This document shows positions 19,844 through 29,532 of a stretch of 64,000 bases of DNA, one piece after another. Source of the stretch: Aureobasidium sp. EXF-3400. Lineage: Eukaryota > Ascomycota > Dothideomycetes > Dothideales > Saccotheciaceae. The DNA is taken from assembly GCA_024195585.1 (NCBI GenBank), contig SWBL01000107.1, positions 62,001 to 126,000 of the forward strand, given 5' to 3'. Positions within the stretch are counted from its first letter, which is position 1; each line of letters begins with the position of its first letter. The notes under the pieces are model-generated. The model saw nothing but the letters and a program-made list of their open reading frames with translations. It ran no database searches and was not told where the DNA came from. The translations under genes were made by a program, and so were the position numbers.

Positions 19844-22798
19844 TTATGAGAAAGCGCTCTCTTCGTCCAGCCTCGTGCCTTCCTTCAGCGACTTTATGAC
19901 CCATTGCACATTGACCACACGTGGCGGATACCTACGATCAGCTGTGTGAATCCTCATATTTCTTGCTTGCTCGTCGTTCGAGGCGATAACATGGGTGATT
20001 TTCTCGTCTTTCAATGAGTCGGTCAGACGAGCTCCCGCGAAGAGAATGATACGTTTGGCAGCCTCGAGACTTGCGTCGTCGCCAGCGACATACATCCGCA
20101 AGCCACGGAACATGCAACCCGGGCCTTCCAGAACATCGTCGTCGAACAACTCGTCCATGATCTCATCGGCATCGTAGTCTTCATCCTCGAAGCTGGGCAT
20201 GCCTGAAAGCAGCTTCTCCAATTCTTCAGTGTCAACATCTTGAGCAAAGCTGTCACCATACTCATCGATGTTTTCCTTGAAGCTGTCTTCGTCTTCTTCT
20301 TTGCTGAAAAGAACGTGCCGAGGTTCAAAAGGAAGCAATACGTTGGGTCTTCCCACATCAGCTTCGGCTTGCTTGATGCATTCAAGAAGCCACTGCGGTC
20401 TGAAGATATTGCGTGTACCAGCCTTCTTGATTGAAGCGACACGAATTGGGTTTTCCTCAGCAACGCAAATTGTTTCGGTGCTAGTATGAGTTGTGACGAT
20501 GCTTCCTCCGTTGATTTTGACCAGTTGCTCTAGCTCTTGTTTCGTCTTGTTCAATGGTTTGGCAGCACCAGTGATGATGTAGAAGCTCATGCCGTTGAAA
20601 AGAGCAGTCTCAGGTCCGGCAAATGGTGTCTTGATTTGTTCGTCAGCACCGATGACAGTGAGCTCCTTCTTGCGAGCACGTTTGGCACGTTTCTTTCGTG
20701 CATCGTCGACCTTGAATTCTTTCTCCTTCTTCTCGTGCTCTGCACGAGACTTCAGTTGCCAGAATGTCTCGAAGGTAAGAGCTGATTTCCAATCTTTGTC
20801 TTTGCGAATTGCTGTGAAGCGCGGAAATCGTAAGGTGCATCCTGTACGATATCGCTTCTCACCCGTGATCACGGAGGCTGCTTTGATCTGCAGCACTATA
20901 GAGTCACTTGGCTTGATCCAAACATCAGGCATCTCGTACTGTAGGCCTGCTTCCCAGCCGCCCAGCTCGATCCAATCACTGGGTGGATTGTCCTTGTCCC
21001 AGTCGTTCCACTTATTGTCAGTCATGTGTCGTATCTCCGCATAGTCCTGAGCAGTCATTCCACCACCAACTTTGCAGAAAGACCACATGAGTTCTGGATT
21101 GGGGCTGCCTGCCGCATGGAGAGGAGCCAGCCCACAAAGGAAACTAGAAAGATTGCCTCCACGGTGTCCAGAACCATAGTAACCTCCGATGACAACACAA
21201 TCGAGCGATTCTCCAAATTCAGTCATGTACTCGGGTTTCACCTTATGCCAGTCGTTGTTGCGTTCGTTAAGACGGTATACTGAGCGAGGGTTCTTCATGA
21301 CAAGACCCTCGGAAGACTCTGCTACGACCTTGCGAAGCATCGGCTCGACTTCAGCAGCAGTAGTAGCCTCGACATATTCATGAATCTCCAGCCTGCGATA
21401 TACATCCTTGACAGCAGAGGCGAGCGCCTTTCTTCTATCTCGAAGAGAGTACATGGTAAGAACCTCATCGTTCAAGTATAGGCAGTCGAAAACACGGAAC
21501 AGAGGTCGCGATTCCTGTGCGTTAGAATCCTCTCTGTGTGCCTTTGCATGAGTCTTCAGACTACCAAAGGCTACAATCCTGTCGTCTTTCATGTTCCAAG
21601 AGATCATCTCACCGTCGAGAATGATGCTGTGGACGTTCTCATCGAACGCATCTTTGATGTGGCGTGTGAGTGCAGACTGCTCTTCCTTGAAGCCTTGACC
21701 ATAGAGATCAGTGTAGTCTTTGGCCTTGCGCGACCAGTAGTTGAATCGATAGTTTCCTGGTATCGTTTCATCGCGGATCATATGCAGCTGCATTCTCTCA
21801 CCATCCAGCTTCTCCTCAATCCAGAAGAAAGGGTCTTCCTCAGTGCATTGCATTTGCGTGACCATTTTCTCCACTGTATGTGACTGGAACTGCGCAAGCT
21901 GGGGTTGGAAACACTGCATGATCTTTATACCCTTGTCATCACCATCGAGTCGGACTTCAGGATCGACCAGTTCCCAACATACACGTCTCAGACTCGAAGA
22001 GACGTTGAAGAGGTTCTCTGCGTCTTTGTGCCATGCCTCGAACAAGGTCTTTTCGGTAGCGCCTACCTTCATCTGGCGAAGGATGATGCGAATCAACCAC
22101 ATCATTTCCTCACGATTCATATTGTTGTAAAACTCGCGGAAGATGGGTAGTTGTTCTTCCTCCTTGTGTTTGGAAGACAAAGCATCAAGCATGTCGTTGA
22201 CCTGTTCGATGGTGAGATTGCCGGGATTGGTATGGGTTTCACGACCAGACAAGGTCTCATAACATCTGCCAGCAAAGTCACCAGCCATTTGACTGGTAGA
22301 CTTGACACCGGGTAGTTTCCAATGCAGAAGATTGTAGCCGGCCTCGCTGTTCTTGTCGATTTGTAAAGTCTTGAGCATTAGCTTGGCGATGGTAGCCTCC
22401 TTCAAACCATACATTGGACGTTCGCGGTCCTTCTCGGGTACGATGAGACGAAAAAGAGGGAAAACATCGTTGCCAACTTCAGTTCGCCATCGATTGATGA
22501 ACCTTTCGATTATGGATTTGCGAGTTTCATTGACATTCTGCTTGTGAGTACCGCGTCTTCTGGCAAGAGCGGGACCGCCGCGACGTCGCTTGTTCTCATT
22601 GAGTGGATTGAAGAGGCCTAGGAAAAGGTCGCGAAAAAGAAAAGTGGTTGAGTGATTATGAGGACGATTGGGATACTTCTCATCAAGTTGCTCTTCGGTC
22701 ATGATCTGAGGCCGCTGAGTTGCTTGATAGGTGTCATCCCCATCTCCGTCGTCGTCAAAGTCGTCCCGCTCGTGCATGTCAACGTCTGAGGTAGGCAT
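19844..22798 (-). CDS. LIG4: DNA ligase IV
   Basis: This ATP-dependent ligase seals double-strand breaks in non-homologous end joining with the Xrcc4/Lif1 partner. A single exon encodes 984 residues. The N-terminal DNA-binding region contains LFRDLFLGLFNPLNENK and REEMMWLIRIILRQMKVG. The adenylated lysine is Lys330 in EEKLDGERMQLHM. Further nucleotidyltransferase motifs are SIILDGEMISWN, SSEGLVMKNPRSVY, and DCVVIGGYYGSGHRGG. Tandem BRCT domains occupy the C-terminus (FNGMSFYIITGAAK; MFRGLRMYVAGDD; ending VVNVQWVIKSLKEGTRLDE), with an acidic linker between them, the site expected to hold the Xrcc4-like partner. The start is the first ATG, followed by an acidic Asp-rich stretch. Confidence 0.96.
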   Translation of the reverse strand: MPTSDVDMHERDDFDDDGDGDDTYQATQRPQIMTEEQLDEKYPNRPHNHSTTFLFRDLFLGLFNPLNENKRRRGGPALARRRGTHKQNVNETRKSIIERFINRWRTEVGNDVFPLFRLIVPEKDRERPMYGLKEATIAKLMLKTLQIDKNSEAGYNLLHWKLPGVKSTSQMAGDFAGRCYETLSGRETHTNPGNLTIEQVNDMLDALSSKHKEEEQLPIFREFYNNMNREEMMWLIRIILRQMKVGATEKTLFEAWHKDAENLFNVSSSLRRVCWELVDPEVRLDGDDKGIKIMQCFQPQLAQFQSHTVEKMVTQMQCTEEDPFFWIEEKLDGERMQLHMIRDETIPGNYRFNYWSRKAKDYTDLYGQGFKEEQSALTRHIKDAFDENVHSIILDGEMISWNMKDDRIVAFGSLKTHAKAHREDSNAQESRPLFRVFDCLYLNDEVLTMYSLRDRRKALASAVKDVYRRLEIHEYVEATTAAEVEPMLRKVVAESSEGLVMKNPRSVYRLNERNNDWHKVKPEYMTEFGESLDCVVIGGYYGSGHRGGNLSSFLCGLAPLHAAGSPNPELMWSFCKVGGGMTAQDYAEIRHMTDNKWNDWDKDNPPSDWIELGGWEAGLQYEMPDVWIKPSDSIVLQIKAASVITGEKRYRTGCTLRFPRFTAIRKDKDWKSALTFETFWQLKSRAEHEKKEKEFKVDDARKKRAKRARKKELTVIGADEQIKTPFAGPETALFNGMSFYIITGAAKPLNKTKQELEQLVKINGGSIVTTHTSTETICVAEENPIRVASIKKAGTRNIFRPQWLLECIKQAEADVGRPNVLLPFEPRHVLFSKEEDEDSFKENIDEYGDSFAQDVDTEELEKLLSGMPSFEDEDYDADEIMDELFDDDVLEGPGCMFRGLRMYVAGDDASLEAAKRIILFAGARLTDSLKDEKITHVIASNDEQARNMRIHTADRRYPPRVVNVQWVIKSLKEGTRLDEESAFS

Positions 22799-23121
22799 CT
22801 TGTGTTTTTGGTGCGAAGCAAGTTGAGTGCTCCGCTTTGTTGATAAGTGAAGTAAGTAAGATGCAGCATCAAGGCAGCAGTGAGATTGAATAGCGCCGGA
22901 AGACGCGTTGTAGTTGACGCGCGATCATGTGGTGTAGCTTAAGTGGTGGACGATGATGGGTTAGGCGGGCAGATGCAAGCACAGCCCGACGGATTACGAC
23001 CAGGGCAGCAAGGACCAAGGACCTGACAACGGGCCTTCCTAAACAAAGAAAAACCAACCCATCGCACCTACTCTTTCGAGACCGATGATCTTCACCAAAG
23101 GGACGCTCCTTCGCATGGCCA
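22799..23121. other. bidirectional promoter region LIG4 / EH-domain gene
   Basis: Short divergent gap containing the ACGCGT box listed separately. A minus-strand frame at 22869-23057 is a shadow without protein features. Confidence 0.5.
22903..22908. promoter_or_regulatory. ACGCGT box between LIG4 and the EH-domain gene
   Basis: A second ACGCGT lies 105 bp upstream of the LIG4 ATG in the 323-bp divergent gap. A related GACGCGCG follows about 13 bp away. MBF-type control of a repair gene is possible; this is inference from the hexamer only. Confidence 0.3.
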
Positions 23122-24768
23122 ATGGGGAGCCCTAGGCAACCTCTGCGTTCGAGTCCGAATGGCTCTCAAGCCTCGCGTGACGCCGCTCTTTCTGGCGCCA
23201 ACTTGGCTTTCATCAAGTCCCTACCACCGCACGAGGCTCTGAAGTATCTCAACAAGCGCTCTCCGCCGCCCGTCCCGACACAGAGACGACAACAGAATGT
23301 CCGATCAGCGGCGCATCACCCTGTCGCCCACCACGACGGCCCCACCAGTACCCGCACATCACCGGATCACCTGAAGCTGCCCAATCGACCACCGCACACG
23401 ACGAGTGCTTCGACATCGAGCCTGACCGCTACCATCGCTGCCGCTCGTTCCGCTGTTACCGTCAGTAATGCGCCCGTTCAGCCGCCGACCAAACCGCCTG
23501 TCCGCGCAGCTGGGAACCTCCCCTCGCCCGTCGCACCCAAGAGAAAGTCGCCCGAGACGCTGGACCTAACTCCTATCCCGCCAACAACTTCGCTGGTCGA
23601 ACTGTTCGAGCGCAAGGAAACATCCCCGCCGCCGGCCATCAAATCTCCGAAACCGCTGCGCAAGACTTTCCTTCTACGCAACCAGACCCTTGAGCCTATC
23701 ACCACCCGTCTAGAGCAGACGTACAATGAGAGTTCCGGCGACGAGGCTTATGAATCCGCTAGGGACCACCTGTCGCCAGATCAGTCATACAAGCCGAATC
23801 TGCCGCCAATCCCTCGTTCCATCCAGCGCGCCGACAGCAAAATACATGAGCCCACAGAACCCTCAATACGTGTACAACCACCCTCGCGCACCATATCTGA
23901 GAAGAATCTGACCCGCTCTCCACATCGTCGCTCGTCTTCTCCTGATCCCGTGCACTTGTCGACCTCTACTACAAAACCAATACCTATCACTCGAAATTAC
24001 AGCCCCAATCATTTGACTCAACCTGGCCATCCTTCCATCACAGCTGCCTATCACCAGCTCCATCCTCGTCGCATGACTCCCCTCAAGTCTGGTGACTCTT
24101 TAGCCAACGCCATTGTCGCCTCAAGTCTTGCTTCGTCTCGAGCGCCCTCACCCACAAAGCTCCCACCCTCGCTACCAGGTCGACGCTCGTCACATACCAA
24201 ACTCTTCGCTCGTACTCCTAGTCCCAAAAAAGGCATGCGCCATACAATGCGCAAGCCCACCTCTGACTCCGAGAGCGACCAGGATGAGGATCCTTACTAT
24301 AAACACAAGAAAAAGAGATGGGTGAAGAAACACCCCAACAAGCATCATGAAGGCGACAGAAAACGTTGGCGAGACAGTGTCACCCAGACGGAACGGAAAC
24401 GCTACGAGGGCCTTTGGGCAGCCAACAAAGGTCTTCATGTCGAATATACTGCTGAAGAGCTAATCATACTCACCGCACACCCTGAGTCCAAAGAGAGCGA
24501 TAGAATTCGGCTTGATGTTGGTGACCAAGTTGCGGATATCGTAGCAAAAGACATCTGGCTGCGGAGTCGGTTGCCCCCTCATGAGTTGGAGCTGATCTGG
24601 GACCTGGTCGATAACCAGAGATGCGGAAGGCTTCACCGGGACGAGTTTGTTGTCGGACTGTGGCTGATCGATCAAAGGCTGAAGGGCCGAAAGATTCCTG
24701 TCAAGGTCACCGAAAGTGTTTGGAATAGCGTGAGACTACTTTCTGGCATCAAGCTGAGGAAGAGTTGA
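23122..24768 (+). CDS. Irs4/Tax4-like EH-domain protein
   Basis: Single exon, 548 residues. About 400 N-terminal residues are Pro/Ser/Thr-rich and basic, with repeated SP and PPP motifs (for example SLPPHEALKYLNKRSPPPVP). A charged bridge (KHKKKRWVKKHPNKHHEGDR) leads to the C-terminal EH domain (about residues 430-535): ERKRYEGLWAANKG, VADIVAKDIWLRSRLPPHEL, ELIWDLVDNQRCGRLHRDEF and VVGLWLIDQRLKG. EH domains bind NPF peptides; Irs4/Tax4 in yeast control phosphoinositide levels and autophagy through Inp51. The match is to domain and layout, so orthology is likely but unproven. Residues after the EH domain are few and basic. A nearby upstream ATG (23115) is in another frame. Confidence 0.83.
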   Translation: MGSPRQPLRSSPNGSQASRDAALSGANLAFIKSLPPHEALKYLNKRSPPPVPTQRRQQNVRSAAHHPVAHHDGPTSTRTSPDHLKLPNRPPHTTSASTSSLTATIAAARSAVTVSNAPVQPPTKPPVRAAGNLPSPVAPKRKSPETLDLTPIPPTTSLVELFERKETSPPPAIKSPKPLRKTFLLRNQTLEPITTRLEQTYNESSGDEAYESARDHLSPDQSYKPNLPPIPRSIQRADSKIHEPTEPSIRVQPPSRTISEKNLTRSPHRRSSSPDPVHLSTSTTKPIPITRNYSPNHLTQPGHPSITAAYHQLHPRRMTPLKSGDSLANAIVASSLASSRAPSPTKLPPSLPGRRSSHTKLFARTPSPKKGMRHTMRKPTSDSESDQDEDPYYKHKKKRWVKKHPNKHHEGDRKRWRDSVTQTERKRYEGLWAANKGLHVEYTAEELIILTAHPESKESDRIRLDVGDQVADIVAKDIWLRSRLPPHELELIWDLVDNQRCGRLHRDEFVVGLWLIDQRLKGRKIPVKVTESVWNSVRLLSGIKLRKS

Positions 24769-25403
24769 TTGTCCTTTCCTCATGTGTACCTCTTGTGGAT
24801 TTGATCACCTCCTATTTGGTGTGGCTTCATTTTTGTTCCATTAGCGAAAGCGTAGATACCCTACTACTGACATTCTAAGATTTTTTTTCTTCTTCGTTCT
24901 GTTGCTCCTTGAAATCTTATCCTCGATGTAATTGTTCATAATTAGCAACTATCATATTGTATCGCCATGAATGATTTTGATAGAGACGATGATGGAGATC
25001 ATGATGCATGTGAATCTGCCAAGCCAAGCAAGTGCAACCTGCAAGGTTCCTCTCAAGTCTCCGTTCGAGACCTTCGCCCAACAACCACTCTCCTTCCACT
25101 TCCTGATACGTTCTCCTCATCAGCGTCAATGTGTTATCTGTAAGGATGTTGATACAAATCGAAAGCAATCGAGCTTTCCGAGGTATGGCCTTCAATGTCT
25201 GATATCTGATGTCCAATTCCCCTCATCAGCACATCAAAATGTTGCTCAAATCAACTCAAAATGAGCCCACGTGTACCATGAGTCATCTGCAACAGTTTAA
25301 ATATAGGCTCATATCTGACATCTCACCTCTCCATCGTCTGCTTTGCAAAGCGATTCTGAAGTCACTCATCCTTGCCGGTTAAACTATAGCTGCACTTCTT
25401 ACC
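24769..25403. other. intergenic before the F-box array
   Basis: A 635-bp gap with the 3' end of the EH gene and the promoter of the first F-box-like gene. No gene seen. Confidence 0.5.
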
Positions 25404-26840
25404 ATGGATACCGCGTCAGCACCATTGAATGAGAGACCATCTCCACTCCTCTCTGTGCCTACTGAAACAATGGAGATGATTGCCACGTTCGCAGATGATG
25501 GATTTCCCGAAGAGCGTCCCTTGTCCAAGCTCCGCCTCACTTGCAGACAGCTTCGAGATCAACTTGGTCCCGAATTCGCTCAACGGTATCTCTCAGAGCC
25601 ATTCATCATGATGTCTCGTTACAGCCTTGAAGCTTTGGTTGACATCTGTCGATATCCTGTATTTGGGCCTAGAGTTCGCAAAGTCCGACTCCATTCTTAT
25701 ACAAATATGACTACAGTGAAAGCTTTTGCGAAAAAGACCGCTCATGGTTTGTCCAAACCTGTCGAACTATCAACGGTTCACCATCCATGCCAACAAAAGG
25801 TTGAGGAAGCCGTCGATGAATTCATACATGAGAGCTTGCATCTTCGGTCATTGGTCGAGGCCACGAAGCTCTTGAGAGTCGCATTCAGTTCGCTAGCCGA
25901 GTATGAAACGCCAATTATCCTTTGTCTTGAGACATTTTGGCCATATAGCCTAGCCGACAGAACTCGCTCAGCTCCTATCGGCTTCAACGGCAATGCCACC
26001 AATGCTTTCCGCAAGGCACTAAACTGGGTAGACTGGAACAGTCCTTTGCGGGCCAAGATACTACAAAACCTGCTTGCATTAGCCGACGAAAGTGGTTGTA
26101 AAGTCCAAGGTATCGAGATACACGACTTCAGTGTCGTGAGCCGTATGTATGATCATAGTTGGCACGACTCTCTCGAAATTCATCATCGACTGATCCCCGA
26201 TCTGACCACTGCTCGGTTTAAGGGGTATAGCCCCAAAAGCCATTTGGAAGGCTCGATGGCTTTGCTAAGACTTATCAACCAAATGAAAAAGCTCTCATCT
26301 CTGAGCTTGGGAAACCAAGTTATACTCAAGTCAACGTGTGTCCATTACATACGCGACGATATTCTCCTGGGCCAGATCCAACTCCCTGCTCTTCAGGTGC
26401 TGGACCTGAATGGAATGGAGATGTTACTTGGGAAGCTTCAGCGGTTTCTGGTAGAGCATAAGCATACGCTCAAGCAAGTTCATCTACAAAACCTCCTCAT
26501 TGGTATTTCTGCACCAGGCGATACGTGGCTCAGCAGGATCATGAGTTGGATCCACGACAACATTGCACTGCACAGAGTCACCTTGGGAGATATTCGTGTA
26601 GTTTTGGACAATGATTGGCGAGATTCAATAACAAAGCAACCTGGAGTGCCGTGGCATCGTGGAGTCACTAACTTTGAGGGGTCTGCTGCGGTCAGAGCTG
26701 GTCTGGACGAGTTGTGCGATCAACACAAAAGATTGAGAAAGCTGTTCACGCATTTGCACATGACCTGGGAGTTGAGGAAGAAGACACCACTGTTTGCGCG
26801 GACAGCAGGAATGTGCGAGGAAGAGTTTCGACAGATGTGA
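25404..26840 (+). CDS. F-box-like protein, array member 1
   Basis: Single exon, 478 residues. The F-box-like start reads PLLSVPTETMEMIATFADD then LSKLRLTCRQLRDQLGPEFA. It is followed by the family block QRYLSEPFIMMSRYSLEAL and VDICRYPVFGPRVRKVRL. Toward the C-terminus comes the second family block, FLVEHKHTLKQVHLQNLLIG, then WIHDNIALHRVTLGDI. Between the two blocks the sequence differs greatly from the other members. Residues 286-360 have leucine-rich spacing (LINQMKKLSSLSLGNQVIL; LPALQVLDLNGMEMLL), consistent with a degenerate LRR-like substrate-binding surface. A role as an SCF substrate receptor is inferred from the F-box. It is the first of five head-to-tail copies. Confidence 0.85.
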   Translation: MDTASAPLNERPSPLLSVPTETMEMIATFADDGFPEERPLSKLRLTCRQLRDQLGPEFAQRYLSEPFIMMSRYSLEALVDICRYPVFGPRVRKVRLHSYTNMTTVKAFAKKTAHGLSKPVELSTVHHPCQQKVEEAVDEFIHESLHLRSLVEATKLLRVAFSSLAEYETPIILCLETFWPYSLADRTRSAPIGFNGNATNAFRKALNWVDWNSPLRAKILQNLLALADESGCKVQGIEIHDFSVVSRMYDHSWHDSLEIHHRLIPDLTTARFKGYSPKSHLEGSMALLRLINQMKKLSSLSLGNQVILKSTCVHYIRDDILLGQIQLPALQVLDLNGMEMLLGKLQRFLVEHKHTLKQVHLQNLLIGISAPGDTWLSRIMSWIHDNIALHRVTLGDIRVVLDNDWRDSITKQPGVPWHRGVTNFEGSAAVRAGLDELCDQHKRLRKLFTHLHMTWELRKKTPLFARTAGMCEEEFRQM

Positions 26841-27583
26841 GCCTCTTGTAGTCGTCGTCGCTGACACCACAGACTGACGGAATAAATGAATACGTGGTGG
26901 ATATTCGAGGGTTTTGCGCTGGACGAACAGCCACCAACCTCCGGTTGCCAGCTCACTTCGTGTGGTTCGATGAGTCGAACTTTCACTTCGTGTGGTTCGA
27001 TGAGTCGAACTTTCACTTCGTGTGGTTCGATGAGTCGAACTTTCACTTCACTCAAGGTTCATATTGAGCTTTGGTTGGTCTCATATTATAACCACAAATA
27101 GGGGTTGTGGCCCAACGGTAGCAGCGTAAGTTACAACTTTCACTTTCACGAACCTGACACACGCACAAGCAAAGTTTCCGTCGCTTTGTTTTCACCCTAT
27201 TCAGCCTGGCGGTAATCGAAGCACGTCTTCTTTGCTTCGTCACGCAGGGGTTGTTTGTCAATTCTTCTTCCATCCCATCGCGTTCTCATCCTTCCGATTC
27301 GTGGGACCTTTCTCTGCATCGCTGCTTCATTCACAACTCGAATTCAAGATCTCCAGCTGCCGCACCTGCAGCTCTACAGGATCTTCATCTTATCAACGCA
27401 CCTCTTAGTCATCACAACTCATCATCGGCGCATCCTCCACTGCTTATCATCGTCATTTTACCCGCGCCGGCGCAAACACATCTTCCCTGCATCAACACGC
27501 CGCTCCATCTGCTGCGCGTCCAGACACGTAAGGCTCCTGCATGTTCAGGAACGGAAAAATGCTCACATGGATGCTTATACAGA
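26841..27583. other. spacer between array members 1 and 2
   Basis: Contains the 30-bp tandem repeat (26955-27050) and the leader of member 2 with a 55-bp intron at 27528-27582 (donor CAC|GTAAGG, acceptor ATACAG) that ends one base before the ATG. Confidence 0.55.
26955..27050. repeat. three tandem 30-bp units, each with a hairpin
   Basis: Exact 30-bp units begin at 26955, 26985 and 27015, followed by a 5-6 base partial copy. Each unit contains GTTCGA-TGAG-TCGAAC, a perfect 6-bp inverted repeat with a four-base loop. The block lies about 115 bp after the stop of F-box member 1. Confidence 0.95.
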
Positions 27584-28882
27584 ATGTCGGACATTACAAG
27601 AACTCCTCCTGACCTGCTGTCAATGCCCAATGAGATCCTTACAGAAATCTGTACCTACGCTTGTGACGAAGGCTACAACATGTACGGCAGAAAGCGGTCG
27701 AGCGGCAGAGAGTGGTTGTGCGCGGTCCGCCTCACTTGCAAACAACTTTATACACCTGCTTCGCTCGAATTTGGCAAAAGATTCCTCGAGGACCCCTTTG
27801 TCATGATTACCGACTACAGCCTTGAAGCACTGAACGACATCTGCGCGCATCCTCTCTTCGGCCCTCGTGTTCGCGGCATATCCTTCGATGAATTTCGTTC
27901 AGATGAATGGTATGCTGAATCGATCTACCGGAAAACCACCAAGTCGGTCCTTGCCAGAGACGTTCGAAAAATGAAAACAGCAGGAGATCGTTTGCAACGC
28001 TATTCGAAGTCCTACAGCGAACAATACGAATTAGGGGACAGCGGCCGCGGCGAAGATCTAATTGTCAAGGCGTTGAAATTGATTAAGCAACACAACAAGC
28101 CTGTCAGCATTGCTTTGCTGGCGAGAATTTTTGAGATGCCTATTGGCTCGAGAAGACGGGACAACGGTAACGAATACCAGATGAAGACAACGTTCCGTAT
28201 GCTGGTCTCTGCTGCACAGCGCAGCCAATACAGAATCAACAAGTTTCTCTGTCAAATCCCCCCACAGTCTTATGACAGACCGATCCAAGATAACAATCCC
28301 GAGATCGACATAGCCGAGATTGCCAGAGGTTCCGGTATCTTTGCTGGTCTCGAGTGCATGCGGTTTGAAGTTTACAGCTACGAACATACACTAACCTCCG
28401 CTCTTTGCGGTGTACTCGGAACAGCAGCAATGATCTCTGATTTCGAGCTCAGCACTTGTGTTCAGGGCTTTGCCACGTGGTGGGCTACAGAATCATATGA
28501 GACGACTCAAGCCATACTCCGCTCCGTGTGTTGCGGTTCTCTAAAACGGGTATGCTTACATTCACTCGTTTCTAAGCCAGGCGCTCTCAAGAAATTTCTG
28601 CTCAAGCACCGCCACACTTTGCGGGAGGTGTTCTTCGATGTGGTCACATTAGTCGGGGCTTGGGATGAGATCCTCAGGTGGATCCGTGACACCCTCAATC
28701 TGCAGATACTCTCAGTCTCTGAACTGCGCTACATGGATGTGAGCGAATTTGAAGAAGACGACGCCGAGGAGAAAGTTGCGTACTCTTGGTTTGACGGTGT
28801 CCGCTGGAGTGATCCAGAGAACATCTGCCTTGGCATAGACCAGCTACTCGAGAAAAAAAAGAAAGGAAGACGAAGACAGTGA
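27584..28882 (+). CDS. F-box-like protein, array member 2
   Basis: Start chosen at 27584, the ATG directly after a 5'-leader intron (27528-27582); the frame is open further upstream to 27251 but that part is low-complexity leader sequence. The product is 432 residues. F-box-like start: PPDLLSMPNEILTEICTYA, with a longer insert (NMYGRKRSSGREW) before AVRLTCKQLYTPASLEFGK. Family blocks: RFLEDPFVMITDYSLEAL, NDICAHPLFGPRVRGISF, and near the end FLLKHRHTLREVFFDVVTLV then WIRDTLNLQILSV. The end is basic (EKKKKGRRRQ). No LRR or WD repeat is clear. Role inferred as for the other members. Confidence 0.83.
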   Translation: MSDITRTPPDLLSMPNEILTEICTYACDEGYNMYGRKRSSGREWLCAVRLTCKQLYTPASLEFGKRFLEDPFVMITDYSLEALNDICAHPLFGPRVRGISFDEFRSDEWYAESIYRKTTKSVLARDVRKMKTAGDRLQRYSKSYSEQYELGDSGRGEDLIVKALKLIKQHNKPVSIALLARIFEMPIGSRRRDNGNEYQMKTTFRMLVSAAQRSQYRINKFLCQIPPQSYDRPIQDNNPEIDIAEIARGSGIFAGLECMRFEVYSYEHTLTSALCGVLGTAAMISDFELSTCVQGFATWWATESYETTQAILRSVCCGSLKRVCLHSLVSKPGALKKFLLKHRHTLREVFFDVVTLVGAWDEILRWIRDTLNLQILSVSELRYMDVSEFEEDDAEEKVAYSWFDGVRWSDPENICLGIDQLLEKKKKGRRRQ

Positions 28883-29532
28883 TCAGGAAGAGCTCTGAGA
28901 TTGGAAGTGTCGAAAACGGGAACAAGATCAAGGAGTGTGGTGCAAATGGACATTTCTTGCGTGCTAAGGAGCGAAAGGATAACACAGTCAAAAGAGGAAA
29001 GATGGCGAAGAGCAGAATGGTCCAAGAGCAACTCTGAGAACAAGACATGTATATTAGCTTAGACGTAAACAAAGCAGATCAACAAAGTCGTTCGAAAATC
29101 CTGTTGGCTCTCTTCTTACATTCTCTCTCTTTCACACGGCCAACCCACGCTTTCCAGAGCGTGCCTTGCCTATACAGTTCTGACCTACACTCAGCAATAC
29201 CCTCGTCGAACTGGACCACTAGTCTCAGCTCCTCTTTCGTTAAGAACTCATTTCATTTTCGCAACAATCAATCCACCGACTTTTCACTTCTGGACGCGGA
29301 CTAAAAGCGCCATCCTCTCATCGCGCACCACTGCTTGAACGCATCAGTCGACCTTTTCCAAGAATCACAGTAACCATTTACTGTGCTTGCTGCGCATCAA
29401 TAAAAGAAGAGTCGACCGGTTCTCGCCCGTGTGATCGCAAGAAGATCTTTCACGGTTCTAGCTGCGCACACCAACACGTAAGATCTCTCTTCTGGTTGCG
29501 TCGCCATTTTAATCTGCTGACAGATCTTCAGC
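28883..29532. other. spacer between array members 2 and 3
   Basis: Holds the member 3 leader with a 46-bp intron at 29478-29523 (CAC|GTAAGA donor, CTGACAG acceptor) ten bases before the ATG. The donor context matches that of member 2. Confidence 0.5.

Noticed and set aside
27100..27130. tRNA-like 5' half (box A-like TGGCCCAACGG after GGGGTTG)
   Set aside because: No anticodon arm, T-arm or matching 3' acceptor could be found within tRNA distance.
27251..27583. N-terminal extension of F-box member 2 to 27251
   Set aside because: The extension is leader-like (Ser/His/Leu low complexity), the proposed start is not ATG, and a good leader intron ends one base before the ATG at 27584.
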